From positions 62,001-126,000 of the forward strand of contig CAICTM010000034.1 of the NCBI GenBank assembly GCA_903772945.1: 64,000 nt of DNA, given 5' to 3'. Below, piece after piece: positions 52,580-63,236 of the stretch. This stretch comes from Seminavis robusta. Taxonomy: Eukaryota > Bacillariophyta > Bacillariophyceae > Naviculales > Naviculaceae. A program made the position numbers and the translations under genes. The number at the start of each line of letters is the position of its first letter. Within the stretch, counting starts at the first letter, position 1. The notes below the pieces were generated by a model. The model was given only the letters and a program-made list of their open reading frames with translations, searched no databases and was not told the DNA's origin.

Positions 52580-55406
52580 CATATCAATGTATTGGACCGG
52601 CAATAGCGTCATGTGGTGGTCTTCCTTCCTGAGTCAACCATTGGCAGTATCTCTGACAGCAGCCATTTGGTGGAGGAGGTTGCTGGAAAGGAGCTGGCAG
52701 TATTGGTTGGATTGCTGCTGCATTAAGGCAAGTTGCATCATTTGAATCTGGTGTTGTTGCTGATAGAGAATCAGGTTGCCAATGTAAGAATTTCTTGTTT
52801 GTGCTACAGGAGGCTGCTTGTGGAGGTGGATTGGGTGGAGGTGGATTGGGTGGTGAGGTTGGAGCTGTGGAACGGTTGTGGTTGTGGATTTGGCAGTGGT
52901 TGTGGTTGTGAAGTTGCCACTGGACGGTGCACAATGTACACAAGCAACAATCATTTGGTGCATACTTTTGTCTCTGTGGCTTGAATCCCACAATGAACTG
53001 AAAGAATCCTCTCCATGTCTTGGCAATGGCTCTGCATTGGAAATGGCTTATCTAGACCAACAGCTTCTGCCATCTGATTCAGGTAAGTCAACTCTGAATG
53101 GTTCCAATATGGAACCACCTTCTCCCATCCAGCTGGAATTGACCTCCTTTCTTCCACACTGATTCTTGACAGAAGGCTCTCTTGTGGCGAATCTTGAGGT
53201 TGTATCTGCAGTGCCAGCAAGGTTGAGTGCATCTGCTAGGGTCCTTCTCATCCACCATTGCCAAAGTGGGCAAACTTGTCATGGAAAGCCTCCAACTTTG
53301 ACTCTCCTCTCCTTGATAGTACTCTGGAAGGTTGTGCTTGGAGTTGGGAGAAGGTTGGATTGTGTCATACATTTGCTGTATTGGTAGTGGATCAGCCAAG
53401 TGAATTGCTTTCTCGATGCAGTTGTCTACTGCTGGCTTGGTGTCAGGAGTGAACAAGGTAAAGTTTTTGAAAGGATCCAGTCTTCCTTGGCCTGGTTGGC
53501 TGCTCTCACTGGCAGTGACCTTGTACCTGCAGAACCACTGTTGTATCCTCTGCCTCATTGTTTCTGGTTCTCTCATCTTCTTCCTTAGGAATTTGGAGTA
53601 TCTTTGACGGAAGACCTTGGAGGCTTGAATTCTGAGATCTCCCATGGAATAGTGTTGCCATCAGCTGATAGTAGACCATGTTTCAGAGCATAGAGAACTT
53701 CTCAATAGTCTCTGGTAAGTACTCATAAGGCAATCCAAGAGAGCATTCAGGCTTCGAAGTATCAATGTGGCCCTTCCTCAAAGTTGACAGGATTCTCTTC
53801 TCTAGTGAAACAGGCCCAGTCTTCCCTCAATAGCTGGAAAGAGACTCCCATAGTCATCCTTGTTGGGCCAGGTGTCACTATACATGGCACTGGATTGAAG
53901 TGACCTCTCCTTGCTAGTTGCATTGCTGCATGGGGAAGTGGATGGTCTTGGTTGTAGGAACCAGCACTGCTGAAGCTATCTCTCCAGTTTCGGTGGCAGC
54001 ATCCCAAACAGGCTGCCCAACCTCTTATGTAGTTCTTGACTGGGAGTATGGTCTTGGCAGAAGATACCCTTGTTGCAACTGACACTTTGATCTCTCTAGT
54101 GTGCCATATTGGTCACTTATCCTCCATGGTTCCTGTTGGATGCAGCAGCCTTATAAGAGTCACGGATGTGTCACCCAGAGGAGGGATTGTTGATGTAAGT
54201 TCCATCCTTTGGAAGGAAGGGATTAGGATCCTCTCACTTCCTTGCCAATAAGAGTAGTATGACATCATTGCTCTCACATACTCTCTGTTGATTGCATTGT
54301 AGATGAGGCGGCTGCAGAGGTCACCATTACCATAGGTAACCATTATAGTGTCGAAACACTTCAGTAGCTGTTCTCTCCAAGTGGTAGTCCTTCTTAGCAA
54401 ACGCATACTTCGATCACTGGATAGAGGAGTGAGCATGCTCTGGGATAGACACCAGGACCTCTGCTTGGTTTGCATCGAATCTTCTTCTGCAGCAGCTACA
54501 CACCATTGACATGACCATACACCAAAGAGGGTCCAGCCAATGCCAAAGATGGGAACAGAGTCTTGTTCGGGACCAGTTGCTTCTATCATTCTGGAGTTTC
54601 CAGAGCATTTTCCATCAGGACAGGGTACAGTGATTCCACAATCGATTCCAGTCCACTAGAAGGAGTTTTGCCCAACAATGGAGTGGTAGTGAGGGACTCG
54701 AATTGGTCCTTTGTGGGTGGGACTGTCATGGTGAGTCCTTGGAGTGTTGCTGGAATAGCTCCTGGTTCTTTGATCTGGTAATGGATTCTGACATGCTTCT
54801 GCCATTGCTATAATTGCCAGGGGCTATTTTGTCTTGTGCTTCTCCACAAAGGTGGCATCCTCTACAAGAGCTGTGACTTTCTCGCAGAACACAGCTGGAG
54901 TAGCCATGGCCTTGTACTTTGGTGTTGCTTTGGCTGTGGCTTTGGCTGTATTTGTTCTGGAGCAAAGAAAGCTTCTCATTTTCTCTTGTGGAATGCCTCC
55001 AGCTTCCTCTCTCATTCAGTGGAAGAGGAGCACTGAATTGCCTTGTGAGTCTCCTGCTTTCTTTGATTGTCTCCATTGTCAGCGCATTCAAAGGTCCTTG
55101 CCCTTTTGTTATTGTATTCTTAATACAGAAGACAGAGTGTGATCTTTTGGGGACTCTGAGCCCGTAATGTCTGGCCTTACAGACCTGGCAGTGCTTGAGT
55201 GGATCAAAGACTTCTGCTACCTCCCCAGCAACTGTTGTTTGGGCTCCTTCTTCCCGCGCTCTCTTTGATCTTGGGTTGTTGTTCCTGGCGAGTTCGAATG
55301 CTCTCTTCTGCTGTGGATTTCGATTCTGACTCTGGCAGCCCATCTCTCCATTTTGTGTTGTTGTTGCTGCAGCATCTGCTGCTGCTGGTGGTGGTGGTTG
55401 CTCCAT
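52580..55406 (-). pseudogene. Decayed DDE-type (MULE-like?) transposase gene of a diatom repeat family
   Basis: Read on the minus strand across several frames from ATG at 55406. An N-terminal Gln/Ala-rich leader is followed by a Cys/His finger (KHCQVCKARHYGLRVPKRSH then VFCIKNTITKGQGPLN). Further on come FDANQAEVLVSIPEHAHS, a helical block (LLKCFDTIMVTYGNGDLCSR, LIYNAINREYVRAMMSYYSY), KTILPVKNYI (fits the usual D-x-TF-x-x-VKNY of the family), AATETGEIASAVLVPTTKTI, and a C-terminal part with LPEYYQGEESQ and RRTLADALNLAGTA then IRHKRAF. I recognise these blocks as a widespread diatom transposase-like family, recalled by pattern only. At least five frame changes and internal stops are needed, so it is non-functional as read. 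The last part, Gln/Asn-rich, ends near 52584. Confidence 0.5.
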
Positions 55407-56683
55407 GATCGATTGGCTGAGCGAGTAATGACCGAAAGCCATTGCCAACGATGACGGTCTGTTGCCATTGCCGACGATGGAATCTGACGTTTCGATCGAA
55501 AAGAAAGCGAAAATACGAACTTGATAGCGCATTTACTCTGTAATAACTATAAATGGTACGTTAAGTATATTTGAATTTTTGCGACATACTTCCTGACGTA
55601 TTAGGTTGATTAACCAATCAGATCGCTGCCTTCCACCCCTTTTCGGCCCACCTGTACCAGCTACCTGGTACACGTTGCACTGGCCAACGGCTGATGGTTG
55701 GTGGCTACATGCTACGTGTATGCATCCAACATTTAGGTTATGATTGTGTGGTTGGTGGGCTTTGTGGCAAAGAGATTGCATGGGTGTGCAGTGTCCAGTC
55801 GGTTTGGACTCGAGTAGCATGTACCACCATACCGGTACGCTCCTCTCTTGTGGTTACTACCGCTACATGTACTGGTACGGAAAAGGGTTCATAATAAGTA
55901 CTAGAAATGCTACTCTAGCTAGTAGTAGCTACTCAGAGTAGTAGAATCTCTTAACGTAGCATTTCTTTCCTCTCGTAAACCTGACTAGCTACCGGTACAG
56001 TAGCGGTACCAAGCCAGACATTGTTCAGATGTGAGCGATTTCTCGTTTTGTTGGAGTTTCAGGCTGGAATCTTCTCGGGACCAACGCGGGTAACGGTACC
56101 AGAAATGGAGGCTGTAGCTGTGTCAATTAGACATCATCGTCCTCGACATCATCAAAACATGGTGGTACCGGTGGTGATGTACTAGCTAGTACTGTATGTT
56201 TCCTGGCCCGTGTTCGTCTGCAGTTCGACACGTCGCATGAATTGTACGGCGATTGGATGATTGGAGCCTTTATGTGGCAGTATAGGATTTATGGAATCAT
56301 ACTGTCTGGGCACAGTAGGGTCTCATCTTCTTAAAGCGGTCCTGGACCAATGACTTTGAGCAGATTAAGACTAATGGTTTTTAAATAGTTTGTCACGAGC
56401 GTTCCAATAATAGGCACGAAGCGTAAATATGATGGTGTGAGGATTTATAAGACGATCACGATGCCAATGAATTCTCGCCAGAGAAGTGCCACCAGTATAG
56501 TACACACTACTTACTTCAGCTCCCACTTCCACCGGTACCTGCATGTCAAGGGACCGCTCAAGGCACATCCAAGAACAAACAATCCAAGCCAACAACATCG
56601 AAGGCCATCATTTTTTGGCTTGGCTTGATCCATCAGCGTTTGCTACTACTACATATTCTCACTAGTAGCGTATTGTTTCAACG
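55407..56683. other. Intergenic, upstream of the 816-residue protein
   Basis: No supported gene in 1.3 kb. TACCGGTA-type palindromes occur at 55833, 55990, 56097 and 56164, and CTAGTAGTAGCTACT near 55916. The last 200 bp would be the leader of the plus-strand gene at 56684. Confidence 0.5.
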
Positions 56684-59134
56684 ATGACGGACTTGTTGGT
56701 TCCCCTGTGTAACACGAGTACGACGCTTCGTCCTATTAATAGCAACAAGAGCAGCCATGGCGATTTGGACGATTCTTCGTTTGCCATGAAGATGGAGGAA
56801 ATTCAAGGCGAGCGGATCAAGGAAGCCATTCAGAAGTCCTCCAACAAGAGATTGCTAGAAAACTCATTCTCTGGATTGGCAGCGCACAGCTTCGACCTCA
56901 TCGTCGACAACGCCAACAGCAACGCCAACAACAATAACAATAATATTGCGATTCAACCGACCATTCCGGCGCGCCGACCTGGACTCACGCGATCCAGCAT
57001 GTCCACAGGAAATGTACTCTCCATGTCACAGTCCGAGCAACTTCATGACGTTCGACGAAACACCATGGAGACTTCGGAACACGGCACTGCCAGTGTTACA
57101 GCTAGCAAGACCACCATGATGAGACCCAGACGATCCGTCACCATTGGACCAGGAGGGAGTTGCACTGCTGCTGCTGCTATTACCACTCCCAATCCCAACA
57201 CCAATACTCCTGGAGGAGCATCTACCAGAAGACTCATGAGACGAGCTGCTTCAGTGGCATCCATGAACCCTACCGGTTCTACTAACAGTAGTACTATGGC
57301 CAGTGCCAGTAGTGCAGTCCCGTCGTCATTGCTGCTGTCTCCAACGATTGAAGAGTCCGAACCCAAGCTCAGAAGATCACTGACGTCCAACACACGCAGA
57401 AGTTCCAGTAGAACTTCTACTAGAAGACTGCGTTCAAGTGCTACCGGGACTGCTGCACCCTCTTCTTCTGGGCTTGGACTTGGACATGTACAGAACAAAC
57501 TCAAACAGACATGGGACAGTCTCAGTAAAAGATCACTCATGAGTGCTTCTTCCAAGGCAAAATCAGAAAGACACATGATGTCCATGTCTCTTTCACACAA
57601 CACCATCAACAACAACAACAACAACAATACAAACAACACCACAAACAAAACTCAATCCAGACGATCCAACAGAAAAGCAAAGAAAGACCTTCTCAAGGCG
57701 GCCAGTTCCAGAGACTTCAGTTCCAGAGAATTCCACAACAGCGGCTCGAGCAGAGAACTGAGGCCTTTGAGCTCCAGAGAGTTCAGAGCTGCCTCCAGTG
57801 AATTCCAAAGTCAGGACAACACACCTGTGCCTGCCCCTACTGGAACTTCCAGGAGAGAAGCCAGAATTAAGACCAATAGAAACAGCACCAGGATGGCTTC
57901 GTCTTCCAAAGAAAAGAACAGCCCCAAAAATAGCAGAGAGCTCAGGAGGAAAAGCAAGGATAGCAACAGCAACAGCAACAACAACAAGGACACTAAGGTC
58001 AAGGACAAGTCCAGCTCCAGCTTGCCTCCTCCTCTCATGGATGCTAACGCAACCGACATTGCAACCACAACCAACGCCGAAAAGGACAAGGACAAGGAAA
58101 GAACCCCCAAGAGGCCTTCACGCTCCATGAAACGAGCGCAAAGTCACTCCGTCATCAACACTGCCACAAACTCCAATGCTACCGGTACACATGCACAGCA
58201 GTCCCAAAGCAGCATCAACAACAGCAGCACCAGCAACCTCAAAAAGGGCGCGTCCAAGAGTCCTACTCCCAGCAAGCCAGCTTCCTCGTCCCCCAGAGAC
58301 AAGGACAAGAACTCCAGTTCCAAGAAAGGGCCCATGTCACGGTCCAAGAGTCCCTCTCTTACCGCAATGAACAGCCGTGACAGCACTAATAGTGGAACTG
58401 GTGCCAGCAGGAGAAGAAGGTCCATGTCGCGATCCAAGAGCCCCTCACCACCTGTAAGAGACTCAAGCACTAGACGAGGCAGTATGGGAAGAGCCGAAAC
58501 CAACACCCGAAGCAGTTCCAAACCACGACGAGCGTCGACTAGTAACAGAAAACCAAGACTCACCAAATCCAAGTCGGTGGGAGACAACTTACTTAGGTCG
58601 GCTGTCACCAATACTAATGACACCAACAAAGCCGTACTAGAGACTGACGGTTCCAACAAGCAACAATCGCATCAAGAACTGAACCCAAAGGAACGTGCGA
58701 CCACGTCTCCGGCAATGTTGTACTCGCCGAGGAGAACCACGAGAAACACTCTCGGCGCCACGCCAGAAGCCGATGATGCCACCATTATTAGCTCCTACAC
58801 TGCTTACACTCTCGACAGCACCAAGGCCGTTCAACACGGACAAATCAACGAACCCACCAAAGTGGTGCTCAAGGATCTCCAGCATACCAAAAAGCAAACA
58901 CGAAAGTCATCCGTTGGGTCGACCACAAGCAAGGATCATGATGATCAACAAGACAATGATGAACACGCGGAGAAACAACATCGGACTTCTTTGGAAACTC
59001 GTCAGCATGCTGTGAGCGGAGCCAATATGAAGAACAAGTACAATTCGATCAACAGCAGCAACCACTCGTCTTCGACCTTTGACATGGCATCCGTCAGCCT
59101 GGCTCCTACCGGAATCATTAGTCGCACCAAATAG
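56684..59134 (+). CDS. Disordered Ser/Arg/Asn-rich protein, 816 residues
   Basis: One uninterrupted frame without signal peptide or membrane segment. The first 80 residues look partly ordered (DDSSFAMKMEEIQGERIKEA, SNKRLLENSFSGLAAHSFDL) and could be a conserved N-terminal interaction motif. The rest is Ser/Arg/Lys/Asn-rich with homopolymers (NNNNNNNTNN) and short repeats: SSRDFSSREF, SSRELRPLSSREFRAASSEF and, later, RS blocks (SRSKSPSLTA, RRRRSMSRSKSPSPPVRDSS, RKPRLTKSKSVGDNLL). Many RxxS/T sites suggest regulation by basophilic kinases. In composition and in the SRSKSPS blocks it resembles the genes at 27070 and 30662, and the three may be one expanded family. Abundant KxxK and Ser recall silaffins, but the missing signal peptide argues against a cell-wall role. 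Confidence 0.68.
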   Translation: MTDLLVPLCNTSTTLRPINSNKSSHGDLDDSSFAMKMEEIQGERIKEAIQKSSNKRLLENSFSGLAAHSFDLIVDNANSNANNNNNNIAIQPTIPARRPGLTRSSMSTGNVLSMSQSEQLHDVRRNTMETSEHGTASVTASKTTMMRPRRSVTIGPGGSCTAAAAITTPNPNTNTPGGASTRRLMRRAASVASMNPTGSTNSSTMASASSAVPSSLLLSPTIEESEPKLRRSLTSNTRRSSSRTSTRRLRSSATGTAAPSSSGLGLGHVQNKLKQTWDSLSKRSLMSASSKAKSERHMMSMSLSHNTINNNNNNNTNNTTNKTQSRRSNRKAKKDLLKAASSRDFSSREFHNSGSSRELRPLSSREFRAASSEFQSQDNTPVPAPTGTSRREARIKTNRNSTRMASSSKEKNSPKNSRELRRKSKDSNSNSNNNKDTKVKDKSSSSLPPPLMDANATDIATTTNAEKDKDKERTPKRPSRSMKRAQSHSVINTATNSNATGTHAQQSQSSINNSSTSNLKKGASKSPTPSKPASSSPRDKDKNSSSKKGPMSRSKSPSLTAMNSRDSTNSGTGASRRRRSMSRSKSPSPPVRDSSTRRGSMGRAETNTRSSSKPRRASTSNRKPRLTKSKSVGDNLLRSAVTNTNDTNKAVLETDGSNKQQSHQELNPKERATTSPAMLYSPRRTTRNTLGATPEADDATIISSYTAYTLDSTKAVQHGQINEPTKVVLKDLQHTKKQTRKSSVGSTTSKDHDDQQDNDEHAEKQHRTSLETRQHAVSGANMKNKYNSINSSNHSSSTFDMASVSLAPTGIISRTK

Positions 59135-59317
59135 TATGCATGTGGTTGTTTGTCTGTCTGTCACGCTGTATACTACTAAACCATAACGTACTCTAGCTAC
59201 AAAGACAAAACAACTAGTAGACTTGAAAACTAGATTCGAACTTAGGCCAGTCAGGTGGTGTTGCCGATGTGGTAATAGCGTCCCGTTGCGCTGGAGTGTG
59301 GAGGACCGAATGCATGA

Positions 59318-60598
59318 TCAGTCGCACAGGTAAATTTCTTCTGGATGTGTCCACCCTAATCCATAGAAACGTCCGGCAATATCCCTGACGCGGCACTCTC
59401 GTCTCTGGAACAGCTCACGGGAGAACATGACAGTAGCCACAGCAACATGGTAACGATTCGCCTGCTGCCGGTTTGGATGCGCTCCGACCATGATTTTCAC
59501 TCCAAATGACAAGCTCGCCGCCTCTCTTGTTACTGACGTCCTGGTCGTTCACGACGACCGGCAACAAGACCACAAGCGTTCCCACGTGACCAGGGCCATC
59601 CATACGATCCCGGTGCGGATGAAAACGCCCCCTCTCTTTGTAGATTAAGAGCTTGTTAGGCGGATCGACAAGGTGACGTCTTCCAGCTTGCCTGGGTCTA
59701 AATAGGGGTTGGCAAATCCCAAGAGGGCATCTCGTGGAGTACAAGTGAGAGCTTCTGTCGCGGTGGACAGCAATGATTGCACATAGCCGAGAAACGCTGG
59801 GTTTGAAAGCTGTGCTTCGGAACCGATGTCCAAGGCGTAAGAGTTTCGACGTGAAAGGTCGATTCGTCGATTTCCATTGACCCCGAGCGATGAGCGGGTA
59901 GAGTAGAAAACTCTTACAATTTTCTCGAGGGCGGAAGCCTCAAGGGGCAACGTAAGTTCCAGGTCCAGGGATGGGACACAGAGTTGCGGGTCCACCTCGA
60001 AGACGCCACTGCTTGCCAATGATCGATGTTGCGGCGCTAATTTGGTGATTTCATCAAACACGCCAAGCACTTGATTTCCGACTCGCTTCATTCCTTTTGA
60101 ACCAGCTTCCATGAGAACTTGAAGCTCATTTGTGTCCCATGGCCCACATTTTATGTCTTCTTTCGTAAGCCTCGCTTCCTTATGAGTCTCTTGGCTCCGA
60201 TGCTGACGGCGTGGACGGGCATTGGTTTTTGTCCCTGGGAGACGGCGGTGTCGGCTGGCAACGGCTTTGACCCTCTTCCAAAACGTGGGCTGGTAGCCTT
60301 TCCGACAAGGCAACTCTTGCCATTGTGTCAGATCACCGGCATGGTTGTTGCCCATGAGGAGGCACGTGTTTGCGTTTGTCGCATTTGGGTTGTAGGTTGT
60401 AGAGTATAAGAACTTGTCAGATTTCGGGGTTGGTCCGGGGTCTAGCAGGCCAAGCGATCGCAATGCTTTGCGGTTGCGCAACCTAGAGTTGAACAAGCTT
60501 GAAAGAGCCAACCAGATGTCCGATTGATCGTGGAATGACGAGCCACCAGCCGACGCCGTTACCACTTGTTTCCACACACGGCGGGAACAACGCTGCAA
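59318..60598 (-). pseudogene. Prolyl 4-hydroxylase-like 2OG-Fe(II) oxygenase, frameshifted
   Basis: The upstream frame (60598-59645) ends LSNPAFLGYVQSLLSTATEA and KLEDVTLSIRLTSS-stop. The next frame (59744-59415) carries the start of the catalytic jelly roll: NKLLIYKERGRFHPHRDRMD with the HxD iron ligands (His and Asp near 59610-59625) and GHVGTLVVLLPVVV followed by GGELVIWSENHG. A third frame (59512-59318) carries HVAVATVMFSRELFQRRECR. At least two frame changes are needed within 300 bp and no intron signals fit. The distal His and the 2-oxoglutarate-binding Arg/Lys are not clearly placed. The family hydroxylates proline in secreted proteins. Either a recent pseudogene or sequence error; the region is not repetitive, which favours real decay. 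Confidence 0.6.
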
Positions 60599-61484
60599 TT
60601 GTTTGTCGAAGTGCAGAGCTCACACGGGCCGCAGTAAGAGAATGGTATGATGGGACAGTAATTGAGTGATCAAGAACGTCAAGTCTTCCTCATGGTTTGT
60701 AAGGAGTGTTGCGAGATTCATTTCGGCTCCTTGTATGCCTCGCCTGCTGTGGACAGTGCTTCCTCGGACGATATTGTGTCAAGAAGTGAATGAAGACCTC
60801 GGTTTCTTCGCTCTGTTCCTGTGTACGGTACGTTTCGCAGCGTGAACAGCCGTCACGGTGTATTCGATTCGACTTCTTTCGGTGATTCTGTTTGCTTCTA
60901 CCAGTGCCGGGTCCGTTTGTGGTTTCACATCAGCTGAGCTCCGTGGGTTTCGACAAGTTTGGATGCAACTGTCGGTACGGTACCGGTACTGTAGTGGTGC
61001 TGAGGTGCGTGTGGTGTCATTTCTTTGTCTCGATTCGATTGTGCACCTCGAGCGTACTGGTTGCGCCTACCGATAAGGTACTGAATCGACGGACTGACTC
61101 CGATCCTCACTTGTACAAAGGCATGCAGCAACTTTGCTTATACAAAAAGGCGGAGGGTGCATTGATTGATTGCCTGCCTGCCTACAAAGCTTGTGTGGTG
61201 CTTCTTCTCCGCAACCGACAGCATCCTTGGCGTCGTGCGGCGTGGATTGACGAATGATGAATCGCTATCGTTCGCGACTTTCTCTTTACGCTATTTTTAA
61301 AAGAATTGGTTTGCAGGCTATACGAGTTTGTTTGTCCGACGGGTGTACGTTAATTTTTGCTGTCGCAGATCACTTCCACAAAAAGAAGCTTGTTGATTCG
61401 ATTGCTTCTGTAATCTTGTGCAAAGACAAGGCTTGCTAGATATCAGTGAAGACCGAGTCCATGCAGCCAAACATCCACACCCCG

Positions 61485-61520
<36 letters not shown>

Positions 61521-61552
61521 CTTTCTGATGTCGATTGATTGTTTGATTGACT
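60599..61552. other. Intergenic, repeats only
   Basis: No supported gene. A TTGA/TGAT tetranucleotide run (61484-61520) lies just beyond the stop of the glycosyltransferase-like gene, and GGTACGGTACCGGTAC occurs near 60975. An open frame of 121 codons at 60892-61257 has no recognisable features. Confidence 0.5.
61484..61520. repeat. TTGA tetranucleotide repeat
   Basis: About nine tandem copies of gatt/ttga in the 3' flank of the glycosyltransferase-like gene. It is partly repeated again at 61533-61550. Confidence 0.92.
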
Positions 61553-63236
61553 CTATTTTTCATCCTTGACGACCTTTTCCCGTTCTTCGGTGGCGGGGGG
61601 AGGATCGACCCACTGGCATTCTTTTTCGACGGAGTACTTGACCCGACAGTTGTAGTTGTATCCCAGTAGGTATCCCAGTTGTCCATACCCCCCTCTATTG
61701 AATGCTACACACCTTGCATTTGCCATGAGCATAATTTCGACAAAACTTGTGAAAAGATCTGTAGGCACTGTACTGGTATCATGTGCAATTTGTTTTGAAT
61801 GAACTACGACATTGTGATGATTTCCGTAGACAATGGCTTCTCTGGCAATGGGATAGGTTTGAGCCGCCACAAAATACGGACCACCTGCATGCAGATTGAA
61901 AAGACGAAATGAATTCGAGTCAGTAATGTTGTGAAGGTTGTTTTTGTTGTGATATATATGTATTGATTTGCTTACCGGGTCGCAACTTGGACAGGCAGTT
62001 CATGGCATGTTCTACCTTGAGTCTGAGTTCTTCTTGTTCGGCATCATTTTGTGGCACCTGATCGTAGTCAATATGAGCCGCGGCATACTCTCCAGCTCCC
62101 AATCCCATGAGTCTGAGAGACTCTGTGACACGTTCGGTGAGCATGAAACTAGGCTTGAATAGCACATTCCATGTATCCTTGAATACTTCAGATGCCGCCT
62201 TTTCTCCCTCCTTGCGCCTGTCGTTGTAGTATGGTTCTGCAAATGTGTCGTCATTGTACATGACATTGACAACTCGTCTGTCATCCTGGGAGGCTTGTTG
62301 TTCGATGATGTTGATGTCGGTTTGGTGTGCTGACTTTCGTATCTTCCACATGATGAATTCCGGTACAATCCAGTCAATGCCTCCATGCTGGGGTGGATGG
62401 AGGTATTTTTCCAATCGATCCGGCAAATCCCAGTGAATGCAGAAGACCCGTTTAGAATCGGCGGCAACACGCAACATGGCCATGATGGGTCTGAGTCTGT
62501 GAGCGACATTTCCACACACTTCTCCCCCCAAACATGTCATGACGAGATATCGTTGTTCTCTCCAATTGTCCTTGTTGAGCTGAGCCGTAACTTGTACGTG
62601 CCATTCAAAGTATTCTTTGAGCCACTGTGGAATTTTGTTGGAATTTTTCCATCGATTTTCTCCCACAGCAACGTCTGTTTCTTCTTCTTCTTCTTTTCGC
62701 TGATGCAAGTCAACGTCTCTTCCAGCCGCAATATCTTTGGCCAGCATGTCATCCTCCACAATATCACCATCGGCATCACGGACAATGAGTTTTCCATCTT
62801 TGAACTCTGCATTCTTATTGATGTTGACCACATTGGCCTGATCTCTGTCATGGTGCTCTTGGGCAGCCTTGCGAGCTTCTTGCTTGAGTTGTTCTTGCAT
62901 TTGCTTTTCAATGGTACTTGTACTGCCTGAACTTGTACTTGTACTTGTACTTGTACTGCTTTCTTGTTGCTGAGGTGAAGGTGGTTGGAGCCTTCGGACT
63001 GAATTGGGATTCATGGTGACAGTACTACTAGTATCAGTACTAGCTTTACTGCCACTTCCCATGAGTGCAACGGCAAGCAGACCCAGCAATGCCAAGCCAA
63101 CGGCAATGACGGCTGTCTTGGCATTCTTACCGTTTGCATGAAACGCTTTGTCTCGACTGTTCGTGCGTGCAATGGGAGACCGAACCTTGCTGCCCACTAG
63201 CGATGGCGCTGTTGGAGTGCGATTTCTCATTGACAT
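61553..63236 (-). CDS. Type II membrane glycosyltransferase-like protein (fucosyltransferase-like fold?); two exons
   Basis: Exon 1 63236-61976 and exon 2 61884-61553 are joined by a 91-nt intron (GTAAGC donor, GCAG acceptor, phase 1), giving 530 residues. The splice joins SKLRPG to GPYFVAAQTYPIAREAIVYG. A short basic N-terminus precedes one membrane helix (AKTAVIAVGLALLGLLAVAL, residues about 39-60), then a Ser/Thr/Gln stem (TSTSTSTSSGSTST) and a coiled region, the usual layout of a Golgi type II enzyme. The lumenal part has YLVMTCLGGEVCGNVAHRLR, VFCIHWDLPDRLEKYLHPP and IDWIVPEF, then DTSTVPTDLFTSFVEIMLMA with CVAFNRGGYGQLGYLLGYN. A Gly/Arg-rich loop before an IxW strand and an R/N-GG-x-G near the end are as in GT-B O-fucosyltransferase or NodZ-like enzymes. 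Donor and acceptor are unknown. Matrix or frustule glycoproteins are plausible targets. Confidence 0.74.

Noticed and set aside
57043-57648. 201-codon hydrophobic minus-strand frame resembling a membrane protein
   Set aside because: It is antisense to the Ser/Arg-rich gene at 56684; Leu/Val runs arise from complementing Asn/Ser codons.
56684-59134. Silaffin-type biosilica protein
   Set aside because: Ser/Lys richness fits, but there is no signal peptide, and RS/SPS blocks point to an intracellular protein.
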